A stretch of DNA of 48,051 bases from Streptomyces sp. NRRL F-6676 (lineage in GTDB: Bacteria; Actinomycetota; Actinomycetes; Streptomycetales; Streptomycetaceae). Made by a program: the position numbers and the translations under genes. The notes beneath the pieces are model-generated. The model did no database searches and was not told the origin of the DNA. It saw only the letters and a program-made list of their open reading frames with translations. Where the stretch lies: positions 1 to 48,051 of the forward strand of contig NZ_JOHS01000050.1 in assembly GCF_000725625.1 (NCBI RefSeq), read 5' to 3'. Below, piece by piece: positions 1-8,885 of the stretch (the stretch's first letter is position 1; each line of letters begins with the position of its first letter).

Positions 1-2
1 CC

Positions 3-845
3 ACAACCCCCCGCCCCCGCCCCCACATCACCCTCGCCGACCCCGAAACGTTCGACACCCGCACGAGCCGCCCCCACCCCTTGGGCGACCGCATACGCAC
101 GAGGGCCGCCGCAGCGGCGGCCTGCCTCGTGCTGGGCGCCGGCCTCCTCGGCGGCGCGGCCACCGGCAGCTGGCTCACCGGCGGCGACCCGGCCGACGAC
201 GACGCCCGCACCACCTACACCGCCGCCGCCGACCTCTGGCACACCCTCCCCGTCGACCGCCTCTTCCCCCCCACCGTCGACGGCGACGGCGCCGGCCCCG
301 GCGGCTCCGACCGCACCTGGACCCGCGTCGCCGTAGCCCCCGACACCACCTGCGCCCACGCCTTCGACCCGCTGCTGCGCAAGGCCCTCGCCCCCGTCGG
401 CTGCCTCCGGCTCCTGCGCGCCACGTACACCGACGCCACCCGCAGCCATGTCACCACCGTCGGCCTGCTGTTCACCCGCGCCGACGCCACCGCCATGGCC
501 GCTCTGAAGGCCCGCTTCGCCAAGCAGCGCCTGGACCGCCGCGCCGACCTGATGCCCCGTCCGTACGCCGCGAAGGACACCGTCGCCGCGGACTTCGGCG
601 ACGCCCAGCGCGCCTCGTGGACCCTGTCCGTGCTCACCGACGCCCCGGTCGTCGTCTACGCCGTCTCCGGCTTCGCCGACGGCCGTAGGGTCACGGACCC
701 CGAACCCGCCGCGGCGGCCATGGAGTCCGGCGCCACCACCGCCCCCGCCCAGGCCGGCCTCGGCCACGAGGCCAAGGGCCTCGCCGACCGCGTCGAACGC
801 AAGCTGCGCACGGCGGTCGCCTCCGCCACGGAGGAACCGTCATGA
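3..845 (+). CDS. Membrane-anchored protein of unknown function (5' partial)
   Basis: The reading frame is open from the window edge, so the N-terminus is probably missing; the first start-like codon inside is a TTG at 81. A hydrophobic Ala/Gly/Leu segment (codons about 8-30 after that TTG) follows Arg residues, which fits one transmembrane helix with the rest outside the cell. The outer part has two cysteines about 18 residues apart and no motif I recognise. Its TGA overlaps the ATG of the downstream subtilase (ATGA), so the two are probably translationally coupled and may work together. Function is unknown. Confidence 0.7.
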   Translation, partial: TTPRPRPHITLADPETFDTRTSRPHPLGDRIRTRAAAAAACLVLGAGLLGGAATGSWLTGGDPADDDARTTYTAAADLWHTLPVDRLFPPTVDGDGAGPGGSDRTWTRVAVAPDTTCAHAFDPLLRKALAPVGCLRLLRATYTDATRSHVTTVGLLFTRADATAMAALKARFAKQRLDRRADLMPRPYAAKDTVAADFGDAQRASWTLSVLTDAPVVVYAVSGFADGRRVTDPEPAAAAMESGATTAPAQAGLGHEAKGLADRVERKLRTAVASATEEPS

Positions 846-2095
846 CGACCCGCACCCGCACCCGCAGCCGCACCCGCACCCACGGCCCTCGCCCTCACCC
901 CCACGCCCCCCGCCCGCACCGCACCCGCCGCCGAGCCGCCCGCCTCCTCACCCCCCTCCTCGCCGCCGCCTTCGTCGCCCTCACCCCCGCCGGTACCGCC
1001 CACGCCGACGGCATACGCGCCCAGCAGTGGGCGCTGGACGCGATGCACACCAGCGAGGCGTGGGCGACCACCAAGGGCAAGGGCGTCACCGTCGCCGTCC
1101 TCGACACCGGCGTCGACGACCAGCACCCCGACCTGGCCGGCAACGTCCTGGCCGGCAAGGACATGATCGGCTTCGGCGCCGGCCGCGGCGACCGCCCCTG
1201 GGCCCGGCACGGCACCGCCATGGCGGGCATCATCGCCGGCCACGGACACGGCGCCGGCCACGCCGACGGCGTCCTCGGCGTCGCCCCGGAGGCCAGGATC
1301 CTCCCCGTCCGCGTCATCCTGGAGGAGGGCGACCCGGCCCGCACCAAGGCTCGCGACACCCGGGGCAACGCCCTGGCCGAGGGCATCCGCTGGGCCGCCG
1401 ACCACGGCGCCGACGTCATCAACCTCTCCCTCGGCGACGACTCCGAGTCCGCCCACCCCGAACCGGCCGAGGACGAGGCCGTCCAGTACGCGCTGAAGCG
1501 GGGCTCCGTCGTCGTCGCCTCCGCGGGCAACGGCGGCGAGAAGGGCGACCACATCTCCTACCCGGCCGCCTACCCGGGCGTGATCGCGGCGACCGCCGTC
1601 GACCGCTACGGCACTCGCGCCGCCTTCTCCACCCGCCACTGGTACGCCACCGTCGCCGCGCCCGGCGTGGACGTCGTCATCGCCGACCCCGACCGCCAGT
1701 ACTACGAGGGCTGGGGCACGAGCGCCGCCTCCGCGTTCGTCTCGGGTGCGGCCGCCCTGGTCAAGGCCGTCCACCCGGACCTCACCCCGGCCCAGGTCAA
1801 ACAGCTCCTGGAGGACACCGCCCGCAATGCCCCGACCGGCGGCCGCGACGACGCCCGCGGCTTCGGCCTCGTCGACCCCGCGGCGGCCCTGAAGGCGGCG
1901 GCCCGGCTGGAACCCCGGCAGCTGCACGCCGCCGCCTACCCCGAGAAGTACTTCGGCCCCGGCCCCGACAGCACGGACGACGACGGAGGCTCCACCGGCT
2001 GGGCGGGCCCCCTCGCGGGCGGCCTGGGCGCGGTCCTGCTGGTGGCGGCCGTGGTCCTGTGGCGCACCCGGCACCCGTCGGACGGCCCTGTCTGA
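842..2095 (+). CDS. Mycosin-like (type VII secretion-associated) S8 serine protease
   Basis: A 417-residue subtilisin-family protease. The Arg-rich N-terminus and hydrophobic segment ending near THADG look like a signal peptide. The triad is clear: D88 in AVLDTGVDDQHPDL, H123 in RHGTAMAG, S294 in GTSAASAFVSG; N230 in SAGNGG fits the oxyanion hole. A C-terminal transmembrane helix (about 387-408) is followed by a short basic tail. Signal peptide, S8 domain and C-terminal anchor are the mycosin (MycP) layout, so the protease domain should face outward. No WXG100 or Ecc genes are visible here, so a role in type VII secretion is only suggested by family. A secreted subtilase of another role is the alternative. 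Confidence 0.85.
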   Translation: MTTRTRTRSRTRTHGPRPHPHAPRPHRTRRRAARLLTPLLAAAFVALTPAGTAHADGIRAQQWALDAMHTSEAWATTKGKGVTVAVLDTGVDDQHPDLAGNVLAGKDMIGFGAGRGDRPWARHGTAMAGIIAGHGHGAGHADGVLGVAPEARILPVRVILEEGDPARTKARDTRGNALAEGIRWAADHGADVINLSLGDDSESAHPEPAEDEAVQYALKRGSVVVASAGNGGEKGDHISYPAAYPGVIAATAVDRYGTRAAFSTRHWYATVAAPGVDVVIADPDRQYYEGWGTSAASAFVSGAAALVKAVHPDLTPAQVKQLLEDTARNAPTGGRDDARGFGLVDPAAALKAAARLEPRQLHAAAYPEKYFGPGPDSTDDDGGSTGWAGPLAGGLGAVLLVAAVVLWRTRHPSDGPV

Positions 2096-2104
2096 CCGGG
2101 TCTC

Positions 2105-3100
2105 CTACGAAGCCCCGGAGAGCACCCCGACCGCCGCCCGGGCCGCCGCCTCCACCACCGCGATCCCCTTGGCCTGCGTGGCGTGCCCCTCGGACAGCAC
2201 GGCCACCAGACAGTGGTCCCCGCCGGCCGCCGTGATCCGCCCGACGCTGTTGACGTCCCACAGTCCCGTGGTGCTCCGCGCCAGCCACCCGTTCTTCAGG
2301 GCGTACGCCGCCGACGCCGAACCGGCCGCCGCGGACACCCCCCAGCTCTGGTCCGTCTCGACGTTGCCCATCAGCCCCTGGAGATACGACCGCGAGGCCT
2401 CGTCCAGGAGCGGGTCGGCGGCCGCCCCGCCTTCGCCGAACACCTGCTGGAGCAGGAGCAGTTGATCGGCCGAGGTGGTCTGCGTCAGCCCCCACAGCGG
2501 TCCGTCGCCGCCCTGTGTGGCCGTCAGCCCGAACCGCTTGTTGGCCGCGTCGAGACCGTCCGCCCGCCCGATCGTGTCCCACAGCGCGGAGGCGGAGGTG
2601 TTGTCGCTGTTCTCGATCATCGCGGTGGCGTACGTCTTCTCCTGCGCGGTCAGCGACCGGTCCGCGTCCTGCGCCTGGAGCAGCAGCGCCGCGAGGATGT
2701 CGACCTTGACGATGCTCGCCGTGTCGAACGCCGCGTCGCCGTACGCGGCGTGCTCACCGGAGTCCACGTCGAGCACGGCCACCGACACCCGCGCCCCGTC
2801 CGGGAGGGCGACCCCCTTCATCGCCGCGGCCAGCGCCTCGCCCCGGTCCACCGACGGATCCGTCGCAGGTTCCACCGAAGCCTCCCCGCTCCCCGAAGCC
2901 GAAGCCGCGTCCGAACCCGCGCCGGACGCCGCCGTCGAGGGCGACGATACGGCGTGATCGCCCCCGTGCGCCTGCCCCCGCACATACACCGTGCCCGCGG
3001 CCGTGGCGCCCGCGACGGCGGCGGTCACGAGGAGCACGACGAGCAGGGGACGGCGCCGGGAGGGGCGGGCGCGACGGCGGGACGCTCTTCGGGACTCCAT
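2105..3100 (-). CDS. Class A beta-lactamase-fold serine hydrolase, membrane anchored
   Basis: A 331-residue protein from the ATG at 3100; an upstream in-frame ATG at 3136 would add 12 residues and neither start has a strong ribosome site. After a very basic N-terminus comes one transmembrane helix (LLVVLLVTAAVAGATAAG), then a Ser/Ala/Glu-rich linker, then the catalytic domain. It shows an SxxK motif (S129-I-V-K132), an SDN motif (165-167) and a KNG box in place of KTG/KSG. I could not find the class A Glu166 omega-loop motif, so hydrolysis of beta-lactams is doubtful. A cell-wall peptidase-like or inactive role is possible. It converges with the subtilase gene, 9 bp away. Confidence 0.8.
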   Translation of the reverse strand: MESRRASRRRARPSRRRPLLVVLLVTAAVAGATAAGTVYVRGQAHGGDHAVSSPSTAASGAGSDAASASGSGEASVEPATDPSVDRGEALAAAMKGVALPDGARVSVAVLDVDSGEHAAYGDAAFDTASIVKVDILAALLLQAQDADRSLTAQEKTYATAMIENSDNTSASALWDTIGRADGLDAANKRFGLTATQGGDGPLWGLTQTTSADQLLLLQQVFGEGGAAADPLLDEASRSYLQGLMGNVETDQSWGVSAAAGSASAAYALKNGWLARSTTGLWDVNSVGRITAAGGDHCLVAVLSEGHATQAKGIAVVEAAARAAVGVLSGAS

Positions 3101-3252
3101 GCCCGCGATGCTCGGAGCACCCGCTGTGCGCCCCATGGGACGCGCATGAGACAGGGATCAGAGAGCCCTGAGAAAATCGTGAACGCACGGACCGCCGTGC
3201 CCGCCCGGACCCGTACGGGCGGGGCCGCCCGCCCCCGATAGGGTCGGTGACC

Positions 3253-3984
3253 GTGGCGAACAAGAACATCCCCGACCCCGGCTTCTCCGACGACGACGGC
3301 ACCGCCGACCCCGCGCTGAGCGCCGCGCTCGCCGCCTGGGCGGAGGACCGTTCCGCGCACGGGCCCGTCCTGGCGGCGCTGGAGGGCGCCCGGCTGCTCG
3401 TGCCCGTCGTCGCCGTGCTCGGAGAGGTGGAACAGGACGAGAACGGGCTGCGCCGGGAGAAGACGAGCGACATGGCCGTGCCCACGCTGAAGGCCGGCGG
3501 GCGCACCGCGCTGCCCGCGTTCACCTCCACCGCGTCGCTCGCCCGCTGGGACCCGGCCGCCCGCCCCGTGGCCGTCCCCCTGCACCAGGCGCTGCGGGCC
3601 GCGGCGCACGAGAAGGCGGACACGATCGTGCTCGACCTGGCGGGGCCGGTGCCCTACGAGCTGACCGGCCCGGCGCTCCGCGCCCTCGCCGAGGGGCGTA
3701 CGACGACCGATCCGCTGGCCGATCCCGCCGTACGGGAGGCCGTGCGCGCCGCCGTCGCCGCCGAGCCCGCGGTGCTCGGCGCGTATCTGGGCCCCGGCCG
3801 GGCGGACGGCACGCTGGCGCTCGTCGTGGACCCGGAGGGGGCACCGGAGGACGCCGCCCGCGCGGTCGCCGGCCGTCTCGCGGCCGACGAGACGCTGCGC
3901 GCCCGCCTGGTGCGCGGGCTGGATCTGGCCCTGCTCCCGGCGGGCACGAACCCGCCGGGCGAGGCGCTGTACGTCAGGCGGTGA
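3253..3984 (+). CDS. SseB-family protein (SseB N-terminal domain)
   Basis: A 243-residue soluble protein. GTG codons at 3247 and 3253 are both possible starts; I prefer 3253, which gives an MANKNIPDPGF start and slightly better spacing from the GGGTCGG stretch upstream. The middle part (LVPVVAVLGEV through ALPAFTSTASLARWDP) is the SseB N-terminal-type domain found across actinobacteria, where its role is not established. No membrane segment or signal is visible. It ends 18 bp before the convergent DUF1844 gene. Confidence 0.75.
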   Translation: MANKNIPDPGFSDDDGTADPALSAALAAWAEDRSAHGPVLAALEGARLLVPVVAVLGEVEQDENGLRREKTSDMAVPTLKAGGRTALPAFTSTASLARWDPAARPVAVPLHQALRAAAHEKADTIVLDLAGPVPYELTGPALRALAEGRTTTDPLADPAVREAVRAAVAAEPAVLGAYLGPGRADGTLALVVDPEGAPEDAARAVAGRLAADETLRARLVRGLDLALLPAGTNPPGEALYVRR

Positions 3985-4002
3985 GAAGGAACGGGCGGGT
4001 GC

Positions 4003-4401
4003 TCAGCCGAAGACCGGGCCCGTGTACTTCTCGCCCGGGCCCTGGCCCGGCTCGTCCGGGACGAGCGACGCCTCGCGGAAGGCGAGCTGGAGCGACTTCA
4101 GGCCGTCCCGCAGCGGGGCGGCGTGGAAGGAGCTGATCTCGGTCGCGCCGGCGTCCAGCAGCCCGGCGAGGGCGGTCACCAGCTTGCGGGCCTCGTCCAG
4201 GTCCTTGTACGTGTCGCCCTCCTCGGTCAGCCCGAGCTTGACGGCGGCGGCACTCATCAGATTGACCGCGACGGTCACGATCACCTCGACCGCCGGGACC
4301 TCGGCGATGTCACGGGTCATGTCGTCGAAGCCGGGCGTGCCGGGGGCCTCGGGGCCCTGCGCGGAGGTGTCGGGGCCGTCCGAGGGGGAGGTGTCACTCA
4401 T
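4003..4401 (-). CDS. DUF1844 family protein
   Basis: A 132-residue protein beginning MSDTSPSDGPD at the ATG at 4401; an upstream in-frame ATG at 4473 would add a Pro-rich stretch unlike the family. An acidic, disordered N-terminus precedes a conserved helical core containing VNLMSAAAVKLGL and a Leu-rich segment. This is the DUF1844 fold that regularly sits beside infC in actinobacteria. It is divergent from the infC operon. The function of the family is unknown to me. Confidence 0.8.
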   Translation of the reverse strand: MSDTSPSDGPDTSAQGPEAPGTPGFDDMTRDIAEVPAVEVIVTVAVNLMSAAAVKLGLTEEGDTYKDLDEARKLVTALAGLLDAGATEISSFHAAPLRDGLKSLQLAFREASLVPDEPGQGPGEKYTGPVFG

Positions 4402-4509
4402 GAGGGACACGATAGGGCCCGCCGCCCGCCCCCTTGACACCGGAGCCGGGGAGGGGGGAGGGACCGGAGGCATGGGCGTCCGGCGGGTACGGTGGCGGCG
4501 GACACCGGA

Positions 4510-4539
4510 TTAGCGCACGCCTCCGCCGGCTGCTAACCT
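4510..4539 (+). promoter_or_regulatory. Candidate promoter for the infC leader
   Basis: TTAGCG (4510-4515) and TAACCT (4534-4539) are separated by 18 bp and lie just upstream of the first strong leader hairpin. The match to a housekeeping promoter is only moderate, and no transcription start is known. Confidence 0.3.
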
Positions 4540-4551
4540 TGTGTGACGACC

Positions 4552-4711
4552 GGCCGAACACTTATGTGTCCGGCCCGCAAGTGGAGGCTCCGATCTCCCA
4601 CCCGACCGCCCTCCGGGACGGCGGGTCACCGGTCAGACGACGGTCATCGCTCCGTACTTCCCCGTACGGACGGTGCGGTCGTCCGAAAGCGCGCCCCGCG
4701 GTCGACCGCGG
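4552..4711 (+). promoter_or_regulatory. Structured 5' leader of infC (multiple hairpins)
   Basis: Several stems are visible. GGCCG/CGGCC with ACAC/GTGT around a TTAT loop lies at 4552-4575. A CCGTAC/GTACGG stem with loop TTCCCC lies near 4650-4670. A perfect 16-bp palindrome folding as CCGCGG-TCGA-CCGCGG lies at 4696-4711. No gene is evident in 4402-4850. Short ATG frames at 4764 and 4774 exist, but the first simply runs in frame into infC. Confidence 0.55.
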
Positions 4712-4713
4712 CG

Positions 4714-4762
4714 GTGCTCCGGCATTTCGGAGTTCCGCCTGTGTCCCGTCCGGGGCATTTTT
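4714..4762 (+). terminator. Candidate transcription attenuator before infC
   Basis: GTGCTCCGG (4714-4722) can pair with CCGGGGCAT (4750-4758) through nine pairs, two of them G-U, followed at once by five T residues (4758-4762). The left arm is shared with a competing hairpin CTCCG-GCATTT-CGGAG (4717-4732), which would act as an anti-terminator. This arrangement suggests regulated read-through into infC. Confidence 0.45.
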
Positions 4763-4840
4763 GATGCGCCGCGATGGTTGGTCCCTATGTCACCCAGACA
4801 AAACACGGCTGTCCGCCAGACCGCCGTGTGGTGCTAACCG

Positions 4841-4846
4841 AGGAGG
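4841..4846 (+). promoter_or_regulatory. Strong ribosome binding site of infC
   Basis: AGGAGG lies four bases before the ATC codon at 4851. It has no good partner among ATG, GTG or TTG codons downstream, so it fixes ATC as the infC start. Confidence 0.75.
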
Positions 4847-4850
4847 ATCC

Positions 4851-5513
4851 ATCAGCGCCGAGCCCCGCATCAACGACCGGATTCGCGTTCCCGAGGTGCG
4901 ACTTGTCGGTCCCAGCGGCGAGCAGGTCGGGATTGTCCCGCTTGCCAAGGCCCTGGAGCTTGCGCAGGAGTACGACCTGGACCTGGTCGAGGTCGCGGCG
5001 AACGCCCGTCCGCCCGTGTGCAAGCTCATGGACTACGGGAAGTTCAAGTACGAGTCGGCCATGAAGGCCCGTGAGGCGCGCAAGAACCAGGCGCACACGG
5101 TCATCAAGGAGATGAAGCTCCGGCCGAAGATCGACCCGCACGACTACGACACCAAGAAGGGTCACGTCGTCCGGTTCCTCAAGCAGGGCGACAAGGTCAA
5201 GATCACGATCATGTTCCGTGGTCGCGAGCAGTCCCGGCCGGAGCTCGGCTACCGGCTGTTGCAGCGGCTCGCGGAGGACGTCCAGGACCTCGGTTTCGTC
5301 GAGTCGAACCCGAAGCAGGACGGCCGGAACATGATCATGGTTCTCGGTCCGCACAAGAAGAAGACCGAGGCGATGGCCGAGGCCCGCCAGGCGCAGGAAG
5401 CCCGCAAGGCGGAGGCGAAGGCCCACCCCGGCCGCTCGCAGAACGCCGCGGACGCCGACCAGGACGACGTCGACGAGGCCGAGCTTCCTGCCGAGGCTCC
5501 GGCCGAGGCGTGA
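4851..5513 (+). CDS. infC: Translation initiation factor IF-3, ATC start codon
   Basis: IF3 binds the 30S subunit, keeps subunits apart and proofreads the start codon and initiator tRNA. The 220-residue product begins (M)[19 protein letters not shown], with the IF3 N-domain, a Lys/Arg-rich linker around [11 protein letters not shown], the C-domain ([10 protein letters not shown] to [16 protein letters not shown]) and an acidic Ala/Glu tail longer than in E. coli. ATC is chosen because of the AGGAGG just upstream and because homology starts here. A rare start codon is the classic means of IF3 autoregulation, since IF3 rejects non-canonical starts. First gene of infC-rpmI-rplT. Confidence 0.95.
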   Translation: MSAEPRINDRIRVPEVRLVGPSGEQVGIVPLAKALELAQEYDLDLVEVAANARPPVCKLMDYGKFKYESAMKAREARKNQAHTVIKEMKLRPKIDPHDYDTKKGHVVRFLKQGDKVKITIMFRGREQSRPELGYRLLQRLAEDVQDLGFVESNPKQDGRNMIMVLGPHKKKTEAMAEARQAQEARKAEAKAHPGRSQNAADADQDDVDEAELPAEAPAEA

Positions 5514-5557
5514 TCCCGGGGGCGCGAGCCTCCAGGACGTAACCGATACAAGAGCGA

Positions 5558-5598
5558 CGTTCCACCGTGCCCGGTTCTCGGAACCGGGCACCGGAACG
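5558..5598 (+). promoter_or_regulatory. Strong hairpin between infC and rpmI
   Basis: A perfect 10-bp stem GTGCCCGGTT/AACCGGGCAC (5567-5576, 5582-5591) has loop CTCGG and sits inside an outer stem CGTTCC/GGAACG (5558-5563, 5593-5598). It lies just upstream of the rpmI ribosome site. L20 autoregulates this operon in E. coli and B. subtilis, so this is a plausible L20-responsive or processing structure. It has no T-run. Confidence 0.5.
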
Positions 5599-5623
5599 CC
5601 ACCGACGAGGAGAGAACGGCGCT

Positions 5624-5818
5624 ATGCCGAAGAACAAGTCGCACAGCGGTGCCAGCAAGCGCTTCAAGATCACCGGCTCCGGCAAGGTGCTGCGTGAGCG
5701 CGCCGGCAAGCGCCACCTGCTCGAGCACAAGTCGTCCCGCGTGACGCGTCGCCTCACCGGCAACGCCGAGATGGCCCCGGGCGACGCCGCGAAGATCAAG
5801 AAGCTTCTCGGCAAGTGA
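5624..5818 (+). CDS. rpmI: 50S ribosomal protein L35
   Basis: A 64-residue basic protein, [18 protein letters not shown] through LLGK, matching bacterial L35 in length and sequence. The ATG at 5624 follows a GAGGAGA site; an in-frame upstream ATG at 5567 falls inside the hairpin and lacks homology. L35 is a component of the large ribosomal subunit. Second gene of the infC operon. Confidence 0.97.
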   Translation: MPKNKSHSGASKRFKITGSGKVLRERAGKRHLLEHKSSRVTRRLTGNAEMAPGDAAKIKKLLGK

Positions 5819-5844
5819 CGTACGGCGCCGCTGAGCGCCGTACG
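5819..5844 (+). promoter_or_regulatory. Perfect 10-bp hairpin between rpmI and rplT
   Basis: CGTACGGCGC (5819-5828) pairs exactly with GCGCCGTACG (5835-5844) around a 6-base loop, starting at the rpmI stop codon. There is no T-run. It could trim or partly terminate the transcript, or regulate rplT. Confidence 0.5.
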
Positions 5845-5916
5845 CCGAGACCGGGACCCAGTCGTTTTCGGGCCGCGTGAGGACAGACCGCGGCCCCGCT
5901 ACAAGGAGTCAATCAA

Positions 5917-6300
5917 GTGGCACGCGTCAAGCGGGCAGTCAACGCCCACAAGAAGCGCCGGGCGATCCTCGAGCAGGCCTCCGGCTACCGCGGGCAGCGT
6001 TCGCGCCTGTACCGCAAGGCCAAGGAGCAGGTCACCCACTCGCTGGTCTACAACTACAACGACCGCAAGAAGCGCAAGGGCGACTTCCGTCAGCTGTGGA
6101 TCCAGCGCATCAACGCCGCTGCCCGCGCCAACGGGATGACGTACAACCGCTTCATCCAGGGTCTGAAGGCCGCGAACGTCGAGGTCGACCGCAAGATCCT
6201 GGCGGAGCTGGCGGTCAACGACGCGAACGCGTTCGCGGCGCTCGTCGAGGTCGCGCAGAAGGCGCTGCCGTCGGACGTCAACGCGCCGAAGGCCGCGTGA
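5917..6300 (+). CDS. rplT: 50S ribosomal protein L20
   Basis: A 127-residue basic protein ([20 protein letters not shown] at the N-terminus, then the [20 protein letters not shown] core) of normal L20 length. The GTG start at 5917 follows AAGGAG by seven bases. L20 is an early assembly protein that binds 23S rRNA and is the usual autogenous regulator of this operon. Last gene of infC-rpmI-rplT, followed by a strong terminator. Confidence 0.97.
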   Translation: MARVKRAVNAHKKRRAILEQASGYRGQRSRLYRKAKEQVTHSLVYNYNDRKKRKGDFRQLWIQRINAAARANGMTYNRFIQGLKAANVEVDRKILAELAVNDANAFAALVEVAQKALPSDVNAPKAA

Positions 6301-6330
6301 CGTCGCGTCGGCGCTGAGCCGTCGCCGGAT

Positions 6331-6364
6331 CGGACCCGCAGGCCCTCGCCGGCCTGCGGGTCCG
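6331..6364 (+). terminator. Terminator of the infC-rpmI-rplT operon
   Basis: A perfect 14-bp stem (6331-6344 with 6351-6364) has loop CTCGCC, 30 bp after the rplT stop. It has no T-run, as is common for Streptomyces hairpin terminators. Confidence 0.8.
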
Positions 6365-6432
6365 ACTGCGTCGGGGCGGTGGTGGTGCCGAGTGCGTTTT
6401 CGCCCCCGCCGCCCTTACCCTTCCCGTCCTTT

Positions 6433-6577
6433 CAAGGGGCTCCGCCCCTTGGACCCCGGGGGTGCGTTGTCGGCTGACCGCCGGTGGGGGCTGGTCGCGG
6501 CCCCGCGGCGGAGCCGCGCAGAGAACACGGCCCCGCGCCCCTTACGGGGCACGGTGAGCCGCGTAGAGAACACAGCC
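6433..6577. repeat. Intergenic GC-rich repeat element
   Basis: The rplT/TrmH gap holds a CAAGGGGC-TCC-GCCCCTTG hairpin (6433-6451). A reversed copy (about 6500-6577) follows of the unit repeated in tandem near 47843-47980, sharing the GCGGC-TCC-GCCGC and CCCC-GTAA-GGGG hairpins. No gene is visible in 6301-6632. Confidence 0.6.
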
Positions 6578-6632
6578 TGGCGCCCCTGCTGCCCGCATGC
6601 GGGTGCCCGTTCATCGAGCCTGAAGGTAGTCC

Positions 6633-7481
<849 letters not shown>

Positions 7482-7529
7482 GGTGACCAGGGTTCGGGGC
7501 CCACGCCGGAAGAGAGGTGGGGTGCGGGG

Positions 7530-8738
7530 ATGAGTGTCGGCACGAGCAGGGAACCGGGGATCGGGACCGGATCCGGGCCGGATTCCGGGGCCGGACCGGA
7601 TTCCGGGTCCGGGGACCTGCGGGACGGTCGGGGCGGCCACGCCGGTGATTCCGACGCGGACCCGGCCGGGCCCGGCACCGACGCCGGTATCGACCCCGAC
7701 GACCTCCCCGACGGCCTCGTCGTCGCCGACGAGCGCGGCCGCGTCGTCCGCTTCAACGCCGCCGCCGAGCGCGTCACCGCCCGCCGCGCCGCCGACGTCC
7801 TCGGCCGCCCTCTCGCCGAGGCCCTGCCGCTGGAGGACCTGGAGGGCCGCCGCTGGTGGCAGCTGACCGACCCCTACGGTGGCCTCGCCACCCGCACCCG
7901 CCAGCCGGAGCGCAATCTGCTGCTGCCCGGCGGCCGCGAGGTCCTGGTCTCCGCCCGCTACGTGCGCACCGAGCCCACCGGACCCGTCCGCCGCGTCGTC
8001 GTCTGCCTGCGCGACACCGAGGCCCGCCGCCGCACCGAGCGCAGTCACGCCGAGCTGATCGCCACCGTCGCCCACGAACTGCGCTCCCCGCTCACCAGCG
8101 TCAAGGGGTTCACCGCGACCCTGCTCGCCAAATGGGAGCGGTTCACCGACGACCAGAAACGGCTGATGCTGGAGACCGTCGACGCCGACGCCGACCGGGT
8201 CACCCGGCTCATCGCCGAACTCCTCGACATCTCCCGCATAGACTCCGGGCGCCTGGAGGTCCGCCGCCAGCCCGTCGACATCGGCGCCGCCGTCGGCCGG
8301 CACATCCAGGCCTACGTCGCCGCCGGACAGCCCGCCGACCGGTTCCTGCTCCGCCTGGAACACCCGCTGCCCGCGCTGTGGGCCGACCCCGACAAGATCG
8401 ACCAGGTGCTCAGCAATCTGCTGGAAAATGCCGTGCGCCACGGCGAGGGAACCGTCACCATCGAGATCACGCCCTCGGCGTCCCCCCGCGAAGGGGAGGA
8501 GGCCGGCACGTCGGTCACGGTGAGCGACGAGGGCCCCGGCATCCCGGAGGAGTCCATGAACCGCGTCTTCACCCGCTTCTGGCGGGGCAGCAAGCGCGGC
8601 GGCACGGGCCTCGGGCTGTACATCGTCAAGGGCATCGTCGAGGCCCACGGCGGCGTCATCACGGTCGGCCGCGCCCCCGGCGGCGGCGCGCGGTTCCGAT
8701 TTACGCTGCCCGTGGCGCTCCCGGCCTACCTCACCTGA
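7530..8738 (+). CDS. Soluble PAS-containing sensor histidine kinase (orphan)
   Basis: A 402-residue kinase with no signal peptide or transmembrane segment. The first ~45 residues are low-complexity Gly/Ser/Asp/Pro with GPDSG repeats. A PAS domain follows (about 50-165, DDLPDGLVVADERGRVVRFN). Next come a HisKA domain with H182 in VAHELRSPLTSVKGF and a HATPase_c domain with the N box (NLLENAVRHGEG) and G boxes (DEGPGIPEE, GGTGLGLYIVK). There is no response regulator next to it; it lies between the methyltransferase and pheS. The signal is presumably intracellular. Start ATG at 7530 is preceded by GAGAGGTGGGG. Confidence 0.88.
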   Translation: MSVGTSREPGIGTGSGPDSGAGPDSGSGDLRDGRGGHAGDSDADPAGPGTDAGIDPDDLPDGLVVADERGRVVRFNAAAERVTARRAADVLGRPLAEALPLEDLEGRRWWQLTDPYGGLATRTRQPERNLLLPGGREVLVSARYVRTEPTGPVRRVVVCLRDTEARRRTERSHAELIATVAHELRSPLTSVKGFTATLLAKWERFTDDQKRLMLETVDADADRVTRLIAELLDISRIDSGRLEVRRQPVDIGAAVGRHIQAYVAAGQPADRFLLRLEHPLPALWADPDKIDQVLSNLLENAVRHGEGTVTIEITPSASPREGEEAGTSVTVSDEGPGIPEESMNRVFTRFWRGSKRGGTGLGLYIVKGIVEAHGGVITVGRAPGGGARFRFTLPVALPAYLT

Positions 8739-8783
8739 GAGCAGGCCCCGACCCACGGGCGCATCCGCACACCTCACCCCCGT

Positions 8784-8885
8784 TAGACTTGGCCTTTGGC
8801 ACCTTTGCGTCCCGAAGTCGGTGACGATCCCAGCTCGGATCGGTGACGGGGACCTTCAGCCAGCCAACCGGAAGCACGGGAAGAG
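8784..8885 (+). promoter_or_regulatory. pheST leader and candidate -10
   Basis: TAGACT at 8784-8789 resembles a -10 box, but no convincing -35 is present. The roughly 95-base leader holds a CGATCC-CAGCTC-GGATCG hairpin. I see no T-box specifier structure. Confidence 0.35.

Noticed and set aside
842..2095. Type VII secretion locus
   Set aside because: Only a mycosin-like protease and one unknown membrane protein are visible; no WXG100, EccB, EccC, EccD or EccE gene is in the window.
4434..4439. TTGACA as a -35 box for infC
   Set aside because: No -10-like hexamer lies 16-18 bp downstream, and it would add a long extra leader.
4764..4850. Upstream in-frame ATG as the infC start
   Set aside because: It would add 29 residues without homology, has no ribosome site, and lies directly after the candidate attenuator; the ATC with AGGAGG is better.
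8739..8885. T-box riboswitch upstream of pheS
   Set aside because: No specifier loop or T-box sequence (TGGN) with a terminator pair could be recognised in the short leader.
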